A DNA stretch of 64,000 bases from Paraburkholderia megapolitana (GTDB taxonomy: Bacteria; Pseudomonadota; Gammaproteobacteria; Burkholderiales; Burkholderiaceae): NCBI RefSeq assembly GCF_007556815.1, contig NZ_CP041745.1, forward strand, positions 3,015,001 through 3,079,000, in the 5' to 3' direction. Position numbers and translations under genes: made by a program. Below the pieces are notes generated by a model. It was not told where the DNA came from, did not search any database, and saw only the letters and a list, made by a program, of their open reading frames with translations. Shown in pieces: positions 25,850-35,236 of the stretch (its first letter is position 1; each line of letters starts with the position of its first letter).

Positions 25850-28090
25850 TCACGCCTTGCGCGAGGCACGCACGACGCCGGCCACTTCGCCGAGCAACGC
25901 GCACGCGCGCTGAACCTGCGCGGCGCTCGATACTTCGACGGTGAATTGCATGTAGGCCGCGTTGCGACGGCTCTGCGTCTTCACGCCGATCACGTTCATC
26001 TTCTCGCGCGCAAACACTTCGGAGATATCGCGCAGCAGTCCTTGCCGGTCGCTTGCTTCGATTGCCAGGTCGACTGGGTACACCGACTGGCCGCGGCCGC
26101 TCAGCACGTCTGCGGACCATGTGGTCTGCAGCACGCGCTCGGGTGCGCGATCGACCATCCGCAGGAACGTCGGGCAATCGCGCCGGTGAATCGACATGCC
26201 CTTGCCGCGCGTGACGAAACCGCTGATCTCATCCGGCGGCGCCGGGCGGCAGCAACGCGCGAGCTGCGTCAGCAGCGCATCGACGCCGACCACCAGCACG
26301 CCCGTCGACGCGCCGTGCGCAACGCTCGCACCACTGCTGCGCTTCTCGAACTGCTCGGGTGCCTCGATCTCCGGCTCGGCCGGCGGCGCATCGTGCAGCG
26401 CCTGCTCGACGAGTCGCAAGCTGAACTCTTCCTTGCCGACCACCGAGAACAGATCGTCGGTGTCCTTGAAGCCGAGCTTCGCCGCGAGCTGATCGAGATT
26501 GACCGAAGTCTTGCCCTCGCGCTGCAAGGTCTTTTCGACCATCGCGCGGCCGGTCGCGATGTTTTCCTGCGCATCGACCGCGTTGAACCACGCGCGCACT
26601 TTCTGCCGCGCGCGCGGACTATGCATGTAGCCAAGCTGTGGATTGAGCCAGTCGCGTGACGGACCGCCCTCTTTCACCGCGACGATCTCGACGGTCTGCC
26701 CGTTCTGCAGCGACGTGTTGAGCGGGACCATCGCACCGTCGACGCGTGCACCACGGCACCGGTGTCCCAGTTCGCTATGCAGGTGATATGCGAAGTCCAC
26801 CGGCGTCGAGCCCTGCGGCAACGGAATCACGCGCGCCTGCGGCGTCATCACATAGATGTGATCGTCGTCGACCGTGGCCTGGCGCAAATGCTCCCACGGC
26901 TGACTGACCTGCTCCTTGTCGTCGCCCTCGGACACATCGTCCTTCCACGCGAGCAACTGGCGCAGCCATGCGATCTTCTCGTCGTACTTCTCGTCCGCAC
27001 TGAACTGGCCGTCGTAGCCGCGCGTGCCGGCTTCCTTGTAGCGCCAGTGCGCCGCCACGCCGTACTCGGCAAAGCTATGCATTTCCTGCGTGCGGATCTG
27101 CACTTCGAACGCCCGGCCGTCGTCGCCGATCACAACCGTATGCAGCGACTTGTAGCCGTTCGGCTTCGGTCGCGAGATGTAGTCGTCGAACTCTCTCGGC
27201 ACCGGTTGCCACAGGTTGTGCACGATGCCGAGCACGGTGTAGCAATCCTTGATATCCGGCACGATCACGCGAAACGCGCGCACGTCGTAGAGCTCGGCGA
27301 AATCGAGCGCCTTGCCGTGCATCTTGCGCCAGATGCTGTAGATATGCTTCGGCCGGCCGCTCACTTCCGCGCGGATATGTGCCTCGGCCAGCTCGTGCTG
27401 CAGCCGGGTGATCGCTTCGTCGACATAGCTCTCGCGCTCGACGCGTTTCTCATCGAGCAGCTTCGCGATGCGCTTGTACGTTTCGGGTTCTTCGAAACGG
27501 AACGCGAGGTCCTCGAGCTCCCACTTCAGTTGCCAGATGCCGAGCCGGTTAGCGAGCGGCGCGTAGATATCGAGCGTTTCGCGTGCGACGTCGGGCGACG
27601 GTGCCACCTTCGCCGCCGCGTAGTAGCGCAGCGACTGCAACCGCGATGCGAGGCGAATCAGCACGACGCGGATGTCCTGCGCGAACGCGAGCAGCATCTT
27701 GCGCAGCGCCTCGATCTGCGCGCGGCGCGCCGCTTCCGCGTCGCGTCCCGCTTCGGGAAACGCGTTCTGCGCGGCGCGCAGGCTGACCGTACCGAGGCGC
27801 AACAGCTTGCGCACGTTACCGACGAGCTGCGCCACCTCTTCGCCGAACTTCTCCGCGATGAGCTGCTCCGGGTCCTGCAAGTGCGGCGTCAGCCCGAACA
27901 GCGCAGCCGCGAGCACAGCGGGCGGATCGACGTTGAGCGTACGCATGATCGACGCCGTGCCGATCGCGTGTTCCGCGAGCAGTTCACCGGACGACAGCCG
28001 CACGTCGCCCGCATGTTCGCGGACGAACGCCAGCGCGTCGTCGAAAGACGGCACAGGTTGAGGCACAGTCGTAACGGTATCGGTATTCAT
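25850..28090 (-). CDS. relA: GTP pyrophosphokinase RelA ((p)ppGpp synthetase I)
   Basis: A 746-residue long RSH protein that makes (p)ppGpp when uncharged tRNA stalls ribosomes. The N-terminal hydrolase region has lost its HD motif: AALFGL stands where active enzymes have a His-Asp pair. The synthetase region has RPKHIYSIWRKM, YDVRAFRVIV, EFDDY (the ExDD acidic motif of synthetase-only RelA, against RxKD in SpoT/Rel) and YKSLHTVV. TGS (VIPLPQGSTPVDFAYHLHS), zinc-finger-like and C-terminal ACT domains follow. A separate SpoT must therefore supply hydrolysis. The ATG at 28090 lies 53 bases after the RidA stop. Confidence 0.97.
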   Translation of the reverse strand: MNTDTVTTVPQPVPSFDDALAFVREHAGDVRLSSGELLAEHAIGTASIMRTLNVDPPAVLAAALFGLTPHLQDPEQLIAEKFGEEVAQLVGNVRKLLRLGTVSLRAAQNAFPEAGRDAEAARRAQIEALRKMLLAFAQDIRVVLIRLASRLQSLRYYAAAKVAPSPDVARETLDIYAPLANRLGIWQLKWELEDLAFRFEEPETYKRIAKLLDEKRVERESYVDEAITRLQHELAEAHIRAEVSGRPKHIYSIWRKMHGKALDFAELYDVRAFRVIVPDIKDCYTVLGIVHNLWQPVPREFDDYISRPKPNGYKSLHTVVIGDDGRAFEVQIRTQEMHSFAEYGVAAHWRYKEAGTRGYDGQFSADEKYDEKIAWLRQLLAWKDDVSEGDDKEQVSQPWEHLRQATVDDDHIYVMTPQARVIPLPQGSTPVDFAYHLHSELGHRCRGARVDGAMVPLNTSLQNGQTVEIVAVKEGGPSRDWLNPQLGYMHSPRARQKVRAWFNAVDAQENIATGRAMVEKTLQREGKTSVNLDQLAAKLGFKDTDDLFSVVGKEEFSLRLVEQALHDAPPAEPEIEAPEQFEKRSSGASVAHGASTGVLVVGVDALLTQLARCCRPAPPDEISGFVTRGKGMSIHRRDCPTFLRMVDRAPERVLQTTWSADVLSGRGQSVYPVDLAIEASDRQGLLRDISEVFAREKMNVIGVKTQSRRNAAYMQFTVEVSSAAQVQRACALLGEVAGVVRASRKA

Positions 28091-28143
28091 GGTGCAGCGG
28101 TCCGCCGGCTCCGGCGAACCTGGGTATTCGACAGCAAATTCAG

Positions 28144-28497
28144 CTAGCTACGCTGCGCAGCCACGACGACCACTTCGACGAGGCACTTCGGGTTCGCGAG
28201 GCTCGCTTCGACCGTCGCGCGCGGCGGCGTCGCACCTTGTGCGACCCACTCGTCCCACACCGCGTTCATGCCGGCGAAATGGACCATGTCCGAGATGTAG
28301 ATCTGCACGGACAGCAGATGCGATTTGTCGCTGTTCACTTCGCCCAGCAGGCGATCGATGTGCCCGAGCACTTCGCGCGTCTGACCGGCGATGTCCTGCT
28401 CGGTGTCTTCGGCGATCTGGCCGGCGAGGTAGACCGTGCCGTTGTACACGGCGATTTCGGAAAGGCGCTTGCCGACGTGGTGACGAATGACTGCCAT
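28144..28497 (-). CDS. RidA/YjgF-family protein
   Basis: A 117-residue RidA-like protein (GTVYLAGQIAEDTEQDIAGQ at the start, PPRATVEASLANPKCLVEV at the end). The conserved Arg after PP that binds the imine substrate in true RidA enamine/imine deaminases is present. RidA proteins hydrolyse reactive enamines formed by PLP enzymes, but several subgroups have other roles and this one cannot be assigned further. It lies between relA and an alpha/beta hydrolase gene on the same strand. Confidence 0.93.
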   Translation of the reverse strand: MAVIRHHVGKRLSEIAVYNGTVYLAGQIAEDTEQDIAGQTREVLGHIDRLLGEVNSDKSHLLSVQIYISDMVHFAGMNAVWDEWVAQGATPPRATVEASLANPKCLVEVVVVAAQRS

Positions 28498-28570
28498 GAA
28501 ATGTCCTGACGGTTAAGGGTGAACGGATGCACTGCGCATTGCCGCGAATGGCGCGCCGCGCAACCGCATA

Positions 28571-29491
28571 TTATGACGCGTCGGCATCCGCGCCGATGAA
28601 GAAACGTCGCGCGATGTCGATCTGGTCCGCCGATAGAAACGCCGGCGCGTGCCCCACGCCTTCGATCTCGACGCTCGACACCGCACGCCCGCGCTCCACC
28701 ATCTGAGCCAGCGTTTCGCGCGACAACAGATCCGATTGCGCGCCGCGCACGGCCAGCACCGGCCCCGGTGCGGTAGCGAGCGCGTGCCACAGCGCCGCTT
28801 CGCCGAGCGCGGTCTGTTCCGCGGTTAGCGCGGCGAACGGCTCGGCGATGCGCGGATCGTAGCGGAACTGCCATGCGCCATCGCGCTCGTGCAGTAGCGG
28901 CGTATTGATCTCGCGCCATTCGTCGGGCGTCAGCGGGCCGAACGTTTTCGCGAGCAGCGCCGCATGATCGATGCCCTGCTGCAGCGTCTCGAAGCGCGCG
29001 GGCTTGCCCAGGTAATCGCCGATGCGCGCAACGGCCGCGGGATCCAGACGCGGACCGACATCGTTGAGCAGCAGCTTGCGGATCGGCGAGCCCGGCAGAC
29101 CGGCCAGTCCCATGCCGATCAAACCGCCCATCGACGTGCCGAACCAATCGACCGTTTCCACATCGAGGCGCGCGATCAGCGTGATCATGTCCGCGACATA
29201 CTGGGGCACCGTGTAACCCGCTGGATTGACGAGCCACGACGACAAGCCGCGGCCTACGACATCGGGGCACACCACCCGGTACACGCCCGACAACGCCCGC
29301 GCCACCCGATCGAAATCGCGACCTGAGCGCGTGAGCCCATGAACGCAAAGCAGCACGCGCGGATTGGCCGGATCGCCCCACTCGGTATAGGCGACGCGAT
29401 GCAGGCCGCTTGCGCTCGAACACTGGACGAAACGCTGACGTGGCGCAGAGGAATCGACGGATGCGGCGGGAACGGCGGACGTGGCGGTCAT
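28571..29491 (-). CDS. alpha/beta-fold hydrolase
   Basis: A 306-residue hydrolase of the classical fold. It has the oxyanion segment CVHGLTRSGRDFD, the nucleophile elbow GTSMGG, LLLNDVGPRLDP, a late Asp within VRGAQSDLL and a terminal His in GVGHAPAF. The fold and triad are clear but the substrate is not. It is upstream of the RidA gene (73-base gap) and could share its transcript. Confidence 0.93.
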   Translation of the reverse strand: MTATSAVPAASVDSSAPRQRFVQCSSASGLHRVAYTEWGDPANPRVLLCVHGLTRSGRDFDRVARALSGVYRVVCPDVVGRGLSSWLVNPAGYTVPQYVADMITLIARLDVETVDWFGTSMGGLIGMGLAGLPGSPIRKLLLNDVGPRLDPAAVARIGDYLGKPARFETLQQGIDHAALLAKTFGPLTPDEWREINTPLLHERDGAWQFRYDPRIAEPFAALTAEQTALGEAALWHALATAPGPVLAVRGAQSDLLSRETLAQMVERGRAVSSVEIEGVGHAPAFLSADQIDIARRFFIGADADAS

Positions 29492-29837
29492 CAGGGGGTC
29501 CTTACGAAGACACGGGCGGAGAGTCCATCGGTGGCGTGGGCTGCGGCGCTACCGGACATTGCAGGCGAGCGGCCCAGCGGCGCAGCCCGAAGAAAGCTGC
29601 GGAACAGGGCTAATTGTAAACCGCTTTGTCATGGGGGACCCGCAAACGCGCCGCCATCGGCCAGTGGCTCGGCGATCAGCCCGGCCCAAAAACAAAGCGG
29701 GCGAAACCCCGGATTCCTGGGTTCCGCCCGCCTCGTGCGACACCGCGACTGCAACCTGCGCGGCAACTGCCCGTCTCGCTTCGCTTGCGTGTCAGTGCGA
29801 CTGCCGCCTGTGTAGCAACCTGCCTATACCGTTTCGA
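29492..29837. other. intergenic region between scoB and the hydrolase gene
   Basis: A 346-base gap on the 3' side of scoB. Apart from the terminator at 29686-29731 it should contain the promoter of the hydrolase gene, but I see no clear -35/-10 pair. Open frames crossing it have no recognisable protein pattern. Confidence 0.4.
29686..29731 (-). terminator. rho-independent terminator of scoAB
   Basis: On the minus strand a 13-bp stem with one mismatch (plus-strand arms 29697-29709 and 29719-29731) is followed by TTTGTTTTT. It lies about 105 bases past the scoB stop. Confidence 0.85.
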
Positions 29838-30479
29838 TCAGTTCACGGCGCTCACGTCGAGCGGCGCGCCGGTCTTCGCCTTGATCTCATCGACGCTCAC
29901 GCCCGGCGCCAGTTCGACCAGTTTCAGTCCGTCGGCGGTCACGTCGATCACACCGAGATCGGTGATGATCTGATTGACGACACCCACACCCGTCAGCGGC
30001 AACGTGCATTCTTCGAGAATCTTGTGCTGATCGCCCTTCGCGACGTGCTCCATCAGCACGACCACACGCTTCACGCCGGCCACCAGATCCATCGCGCCGC
30101 CCATGCCCTTGATCATCTTGCCCGGGATCATCCAGTTCGCGAGATCGCCCTTCTTGCTGATCTGCATCGCGCCGAGGATCGCGAGATTGATGTGGCCGCC
30201 GCGAATCATCGCAAACGAATCCGCCGACGAAAAAATCGACGAACCCGGCAGCGTCGTCACCGTCTGCTTGCCGGCGTTGATCAGATCCGCGTCGACTTCT
30301 TCTTCGGTCGGCGACGGGCCGATACCGAGCAGACCGTTCTCCGATTGCAGCCACACTTCGACGCCGGCCGGCACGTGGTTCGCCACCAGCGTCGGCAGGC
30401 CGATACCGAGGTTCACGTAGAAACCGTCCTGCAGTTCTTTCGCCGCGCGTGCGGCCATTTCGTCACGAGTCCATGCCAT
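29838..30479 (-). CDS. scoB: 3-oxoacid (succinyl-CoA:acetoacetate) CoA-transferase subunit B
   Basis: A 213-residue beta subunit. Glu47 within [10 protein letters not shown] is the catalytic glutamate that forms the CoA thioester. [15 protein letters not shown] and [13 protein letters not shown] are further family marks. The ATG at 30479 ([13 protein letters not shown]) starts 2 bases after the scoA stop; a longer open frame upstream overlaps scoA and is not real. With ScoA it moves CoA from succinyl-CoA to acetoacetate, opening ketone-body and polyhydroxybutyrate breakdown. Confidence 0.96.
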   Translation of the reverse strand: MAWTRDEMAARAAKELQDGFYVNLGIGLPTLVANHVPAGVEVWLQSENGLLGIGPSPTEEEVDADLINAGKQTVTTLPGSSIFSSADSFAMIRGGHINLAILGAMQISKKGDLANWMIPGKMIKGMGGAMDLVAGVKRVVVLMEHVAKGDQHKILEECTLPLTGVGVVNQIITDLGVIDVTADGLKLVELAPGVSVDEIKAKTGAPLDVSAVN

Positions 30480-30481
30480 GA

Positions 30482-31186
30482 TCACGCTCCTTTCGCGCGG
30501 ACGATGCGTTGTTCGATGCGTTTCTCCGGATGCGCATTCAGCACGATGCGCTGCACGAAGATGCCCGGCGTGTGGATCGCGTCCGGATCGAGCTCGCCCA
30601 CCTCGACGATCTCTTCGACTTCCGCGACCGTGATCTTGCCGGCCATCGCGCACATCGGGTTGAAGTTGCGCGCGGTGCGGCGATAGATCAGGTTGCCCGA
30701 TTTGTCGGCTTTCCATGCCTTGACGAGCGCGACGTCAGCGGTCAGCGAACGTTCGAGTACGTATTGCCTGCCGTCGAAATCGCGGGTTTCCTTGCCTTCG
30801 GCAATCAGCGTACCGAAGCCAGTGTTGGTGAAGAACGCCGGGATGCCCGAGCCGCCCGCGCGCAGCTTCTCGGCGAGCGTGCCTTGCGGCGTGAATTCAA
30901 GTTCGAGTTCGCCGGCCAAATACTGGCGCTCGAACTCCTTGTTCTCGCCGACATACGACGAGATCATCTTCTTGACCTGGCGCGTCTCGAGCAACTGGCC
31001 GAGACCGAAGCCGTCGACGCCCGCATTGTTGCTGATACACGTGATGCCTTTCACGCCGGTGTCGCGCAGCGCCGCGATCAGCGCCTCCGGAATGCCGCAC
31101 AGACCAAAGCCACCGACGGCGAACGTCTGCCCGTCCTTGACGATGTCTTCGAGCGCGGCAGTCGCGCCTGGATAGACCTTGTTCAT
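30482..31186 (-). CDS. scoA: 3-oxoacid (succinyl-CoA:acetoacetate) CoA-transferase subunit A
   Basis: A 234-residue alpha subunit with the CoA-binding [13 protein letters not shown] near residues 24-36, then [13 protein letters not shown] and [18 protein letters not shown]. The ATG at 31186 follows GGAAGGGA and gives the family start MNKVYPGA. It is the first gene of scoAB and is divergent from the PAS-LuxR gene at 31412. Confidence 0.96.
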   Translation of the reverse strand: MNKVYPGATAALEDIVKDGQTFAVGGFGLCGIPEALIAALRDTGVKGITCISNNAGVDGFGLGQLLETRQVKKMISSYVGENKEFERQYLAGELELEFTPQGTLAEKLRAGGSGIPAFFTNTGFGTLIAEGKETRDFDGRQYVLERSLTADVALVKAWKADKSGNLIYRRTARNFNPMCAMAGKITVAEVEEIVEVGELDPDAIHTPGIFVQRIVLNAHPEKRIEQRIVRAKGA

Positions 31187-31411
31187 CAGTTTGTCCCTTC
31201 CTCGATATGAAACCCGAAAACCGGATCGATGCGCTGCGCCGCTGTCGCGGCCCGTCACGTCACGTCACGTCATTCTAGTCGTCCGCGGTGGGCGTCGTCG
31301 CTGGATCGCGCAACCTGCGTCCCGCTCGCTCGCCCGTGCTGCGCGGCCTTGTGATTTGTTCGAAAGGGTACGCTGCGGCAGCGATACGGCACAATACGCA
31401 AAAATACATAA

Positions 31412-31990
31412 GTGTTCGCCATTGCTCTTCACCACCCGCCGCCGACGCCCGCCCTCGATTACCAGACTGCCTTCCACCTTGCGCCGATCGGACTCGTGCT
31501 GTCGCGCGAGCGGATCATCGAAGACTGCAACGACCAGCTCGCGGCGATCTTCGGCCGTACGCGCGAGTCGTTGCTCGGGCAATCGTTTCAGGTGCTCTAT
31601 CCATCGTCCGATGAATTCGAGCGGATCGGCGCGCGCATTCCGCCGATCATGACCGCTCAGGGCAGCTACGCCGACGACCGCATCATGAAGCGCACGAACG
31701 GCGAACTGTTCTGGTGTCACGTGACCGGCCGTTCGCTCGATCGCGGCGACCCGCATGCGGCGGGCGTCTGGACTTTCGAGGATCTGAGCGCAACCCGGCG
31801 CGTTGCCGTCGAACTGACGCCGCGCGAGCGCGAGATCGCCGCGCAACTGGTGACGGGAAAGACGAGCAAACAGATTGGCCGCGCGCTCGATATCAGTTCC
31901 CGCACTGTCGATGTGTATCGCGCGAAATTGATGCGCAAATACGATACGGGCAATGCCACCGAGCTGCTGCAGCGGCTGCTCGGGCATTGA
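31412..31990 (+). CDS. PAS-LuxR transcriptional regulator
   Basis: A 192-residue regulator. A single PAS sensor domain covers about residues 18-128 (APIGLVLSRERIIEDCND, FGRTRESLLGQSF, RIMKRTNGELFWC). A LuxR/FixJ-type helix-turn-helix fills 134-190 (LTPREREIAAQLVTGKTSKQIG, SSRTVDVYRAKLM). There is no receiver or kinase domain, so the PAS itself must be the input. The start is a GTG with a poor ribosome site. It is divergent from scoA, so regulation of scoAB is a fair guess. Confidence 0.92.
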   Translation: MFAIALHHPPPTPALDYQTAFHLAPIGLVLSRERIIEDCNDQLAAIFGRTRESLLGQSFQVLYPSSDEFERIGARIPPIMTAQGSYADDRIMKRTNGELFWCHVTGRSLDRGDPHAAGVWTFEDLSATRRVAVELTPREREIAAQLVTGKTSKQIGRALDISSRTVDVYRAKLMRKYDTGNATELLQRLLGH

Positions 31991-32033
31991 CGGGTGACGG
32001 CGTAACAGAAGGGAGATGGGGTGCTGGCTACGC

Positions 32034-32465
32034 TCAGCCGAGCTTGACGAGCAGCGCGTTCTCGATCGTCCCGCGCAGCAGGTCCGGCAGCGGCGTCGAC
32101 TTGCCGGCTGCATAGTCGATCCACACGCAGCGTGCGGCGCCGCGTGCATAAAGCGTCTGCGGATCGTCGGCGCGGAACAGTTCGAAACCGGTATCGAAGC
32201 TGCTGCGCCCGGGTTTGCCGACCGTCATCCGGCCGATCACGTCGCCGGGATAATGCAGCTGCCGGAGAAACTCCATCGATGCATTGACGAGCACCGGTCC
32301 CTGCCCCTGGCCGTTGCCGCCTGCAATGCCGATCTGCTCAAACCAGGAGAGCCGCACCTGCTCCATGTAGCGGAAATAGATCGTATTGTTGACGTGGCCG
32401 AACGCGTCCATATCGCCCCAGCGGATCGGCATCGACATCTCGAAGACTGCGTGGTATTCGCTCAT
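32034..32465 (-). CDS. 4-hydroxybenzoyl-CoA-type acyl-CoA thioesterase (hotdog fold)
   Basis: A 143-residue hotdog-fold protein. The active-site region reads IRWGDMDAFGHVNNTIYFRY near 13-32, with the conserved Asp of DMDAFGH, followed by the hotdog helix and SMEFLRQLHYPG. Members hydrolyse acyl-CoA thioesters; the acyl group is not predictable. The ATG at 32465 was taken over one 10 codons upstream because it begins the conserved fold. It follows the SDR gene on the same strand (54-base gap). Confidence 0.93.
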   Translation of the reverse strand: MSEYHAVFEMSMPIRWGDMDAFGHVNNTIYFRYMEQVRLSWFEQIGIAGGNGQGQGPVLVNASMEFLRQLHYPGDVIGRMTVGKPGRSSFDTGFELFRADDPQTLYARGAARCVWIDYAAGKSTPLPDLLRGTIENALLVKLG

Positions 32466-32519
32466 CGTACTTCTTCTGCTCGTTAAAACCGGCACGGCGC
32501 GCGCCGTGCCAGGCGGTCG

Positions 32520-33299
32520 TCAGGCGAGGCCGAAGCCATCGTCGGCGGCAATGATCGAACCGTTGATGAACTGCGATTCGTCGGCGGCGAGCAACAGCAG
32601 CAGGCCGTCCAGATCTTCCGGCTTGCCGACGCGGTGCCGCGGCAGCAGCGACACCAGCTTCTGCCCCTGCTCGGTCGACCAGTGATGGTGATTGATTTCC
32701 GTATCGATGTAGCCAGGGCAGATCGCGTTCACATTGATGCCGTGACGGCCCCATTCCTGCGCCATCGCCTTCGTCATATGGACGACAGCGGCCTTGCTCA
32801 TCGAATACAGGCCGATTTGCGGAAACGCCCGCAGCCCCGCCACCGACGCAATGTTGATGATCCGGTAAGCGGGCTTCTGGCCGCCGTTGTTGCTGCGCAT
32901 GATCATCCGCTTCGCGACTTCCTGGGCGACGAAGAAAGCGCCGCGCGTGTTCGTGTCGAACACGTATTCGAAATCGGCGGGCGTGACTTCGGACAGCTTC
33001 TGCGTGGTCGACACGCCCGAGTTATTGACGAGGATGTCGATCGTGCCCGCTTCGGTCTCGGCGTGCGCCACTGCCGACTTGATGCTCTGATAATCGGTGA
33101 CATCGAGCGAGACGACGTGCGCCGCGCCGCCGGAGGCTTCGATTTCAGCGCGTAGTTCCTTCAGGCGTTCGGTACGGCGGCTGGCCAGCACGACCTTCGC
33201 ACCGGCCTGCGACAGCACTTGCGCAAAGCGCTTGCCGAGTCCGCTCGACGCGCCGGTAATCAGCGCGACCTTGCCTTCCAGATTGATCGAACGGCCCAT
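32520..33299 (-). CDS. SDR-family oxidoreductase
   Basis: A 259-residue classical short-chain dehydrogenase: cofactor loop TGASSGLG near residues 14-21, NNSG, active-site Ser in NIASVAGL, YSMSK with Tyr and Lys, and CPGYIDTEI. It resembles FabG-like and 3-hydroxyacyl-CoA dehydrogenases. The ATG at 33299 follows GGAAAG. It is divergent from the ETF-QO gene and upstream of a thioesterase, which hints at acyl-CoA metabolism. Confidence 0.94.
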   Translation of the reverse strand: MGRSINLEGKVALITGASSGLGKRFAQVLSQAGAKVVLASRRTERLKELRAEIEASGGAAHVVSLDVTDYQSIKSAVAHAETEAGTIDILVNNSGVSTTQKLSEVTPADFEYVFDTNTRGAFFVAQEVAKRMIMRSNNGGQKPAYRIINIASVAGLRAFPQIGLYSMSKAAVVHMTKAMAQEWGRHGINVNAICPGYIDTEINHHHWSTEQGQKLVSLLPRHRVGKPEDLDGLLLLLAADESQFINGSIIAADDGFGLA

Positions 33300-33487
33300 T
33301 GTCTTTCCTTGTTTTGATGAGGGTTGCAGGCGCGGCGATACCGCCAATGACCTCGATTGCGCGCGTCGCCACCGTACCACATAAATAGAACGATCGTGCT
33401 AATCTCTGTTCATCCGGTTGCAGCGCAGGTATCGTTCGCTGACAATACGAACCCGAAAAAAGCATTCTAACGGTAAGAGGAGCTTCA

Positions 33488-35161
33488 ATGACCCCCACAA
33501 GTCTCATTGAGCAATATGGCCCGCGCGAGTCAATGGAATACGACGTGGTGATCGTTGGCGGCGGCCCGGCGGGTCTGTCCGCGGCGATCCGGCTCAAGCA
33601 GCGGGCGCAGGAGAAAGGCGTCGAGATCGGGGTCTGCGTGCTCGAAAAGGGCTCGGAGGTCGGGGCCCACATCCTCTCCGGGGCCGTCATGGACCCGCGA
33701 GCCATCATCGAATTGATCCCCGACTGGAAGGAAAAAGGCGCGCCGCTCAACGTCGAGGTGAGCGAAGACCGCTTCCTGTTCCTGTCCGAAACCGGCGCGA
33801 AGGCCGTGCCGAACTGGATGCTCCCGGACAACTTCAAGAACCACGGCAACTACGTCGTCAGCCTCGCCAACGTGACGCGCTGGCTGGGTCAGCAGGCCGA
33901 GGCGCTCGGCGTCGAAATTTTCCCGGGCTTCCCGGCTGCGGAAATCCTCTATAACGACGATGGCTCGGTCAAGGGCGTCGCGACCGGCAACATGGGTGTC
34001 GGCAAAGACGGCGAGCCGACCGAGAACTTCCAGCTCGGCATGGAACTGCATGCGAAGTACACATTGTTCTGCGAAGGCGCGCGCGGGCATCTTGGTCGCC
34101 AGTTGTCCGACCGATACAAGCTGCGCGACGGCGTCGATCCGCAGGTGTACGGCATCGGCATCAAGGAACTGTGGGAAATCGATCCGGCGAAGCACAAGCC
34201 CGGCCTCGTGATCCACTCGGCCGGCTGGCCGCTCGAAAGCGATACGTACGGCGGCTCGTTCCTCTATCACATCGACAACAACCAGGTGATGGTCGGCTTC
34301 ATCGTCGGTCTCGGCTATACGAACCCGTACCTGTCGCCGTTCGAGGAATTCCAGCGCTACAAGACGCATCCGGCGATCCGCGCGTTTCTCGAAGGCGGCA
34401 AACGCGTGTCGTATGGCGCACGGGCCATCACGGCAGGCGGTTTGCAGTCGCTGCCGAAGCTGGTGTTTCCGGGCGGCGCACTGGTCGGCGACGACGCGGG
34501 CTTTCTCAACGTCGCGCGGATCAAGGGCAGCCACGCTGCGATCAAGACCGGCATGCTCGCCGCCGACGCCGCATTCGACGCCGTGCAGGCCGGCCGTCAG
34601 TCCGACGAACTGGCCGCATTCCCCGACACCTTCAAGACCTCCTGGCTGTACACCGAGTTGCATCGCGCGCGCAATTTCAAGCAGTGGATGAGCAAGGGCC
34701 TGTACCTCGGCACGCTGATGGTCGGTATCGAGCAGAAGGTATTCAGCGGCAATGTGCCGTGGACGCTGCATCACCAGCATTGGGATCACGAGATGCTGAA
34801 GCCGGCGTCGCAGTGCAAGCAGATCGAATATCCGAAGCCGGACGGCAAGCTGACGTTCGATCGGCTTTCGTCGGTGTTCATCTCGAACACGAACCACGAG
34901 GAAAACCAGCCCGCGCATCTGACGCTGAAAGATCCGACGGTGCCGGTCAACGTCAACTACCGCACTTACGCCGGGCCGGAAGGTCGCTACTGCCCGGCCG
35001 CCGTGTACGAGTTCGTCAAGAACGACGACGGTAGCGAGCGGCTCGTGATCAACGCGCAGAACTGCGTGCACTGCAAGACCTGCGACATCAAGGATCCGAC
35101 GCAGAATATCGTGTGGGTGACGCCGGAAGGTGGCGGCGGTCCGAATTATCCGAACATGTGA
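33488..35161 (+). CDS. electron transfer flavoprotein-ubiquinone oxidoreductase
   Basis: A 557-residue inner-membrane-associated flavoprotein that passes electrons from ETF (fatty-acid and amino-acid oxidation) to ubiquinone. The FAD site VIVGGGPAGLSAAIRL is at 19-34. The C-terminal [4Fe-4S] ligands are CPAAVYEF followed by NCVHCKTCDIKDPTQNI. Full length. The ATG at 33488 has AGAGGAG 6 bases upstream. It is single-standing, ending at a strong terminator. Confidence 0.97.
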   Translation: MTPTSLIEQYGPRESMEYDVVIVGGGPAGLSAAIRLKQRAQEKGVEIGVCVLEKGSEVGAHILSGAVMDPRAIIELIPDWKEKGAPLNVEVSEDRFLFLSETGAKAVPNWMLPDNFKNHGNYVVSLANVTRWLGQQAEALGVEIFPGFPAAEILYNDDGSVKGVATGNMGVGKDGEPTENFQLGMELHAKYTLFCEGARGHLGRQLSDRYKLRDGVDPQVYGIGIKELWEIDPAKHKPGLVIHSAGWPLESDTYGGSFLYHIDNNQVMVGFIVGLGYTNPYLSPFEEFQRYKTHPAIRAFLEGGKRVSYGARAITAGGLQSLPKLVFPGGALVGDDAGFLNVARIKGSHAAIKTGMLAADAAFDAVQAGRQSDELAAFPDTFKTSWLYTELHRARNFKQWMSKGLYLGTLMVGIEQKVFSGNVPWTLHHQHWDHEMLKPASQCKQIEYPKPDGKLTFDRLSSVFISNTNHEENQPAHLTLKDPTVPVNVNYRTYAGPEGRYCPAAVYEFVKNDDGSERLVINAQNCVHCKTCDIKDPTQNIVWVTPEGGGGPNYPNM

Positions 35162-35189
35162 CGCTACGGCGCACATCGCTCCAGACATG

Positions 35190-35219
35190 AAAAAAGCACC
35201 GCGCGCGGTGCTTTTTTTT
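35190..35219. terminator. bidirectional terminator between ETF-QO and aroC genes
   Basis: An AAAAAAGCACCGC/GCGGTGCTTTTTT stem has T-runs on both strands. It lies between convergent genes 29 bases past the ETF-QO stop and 17 bases past the aroC stop, so it serves both. Confidence 0.93.
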
Positions 35220-35236
35220 GCTGCGTCCCGCTTAAG

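Noticed and set aside
31250..31275. Short tandem CACGT repeats as a CRISPR or satellite array
   Set aside because: Only about three units of 5 bases; no spacers and no cas genes anywhere in the window.
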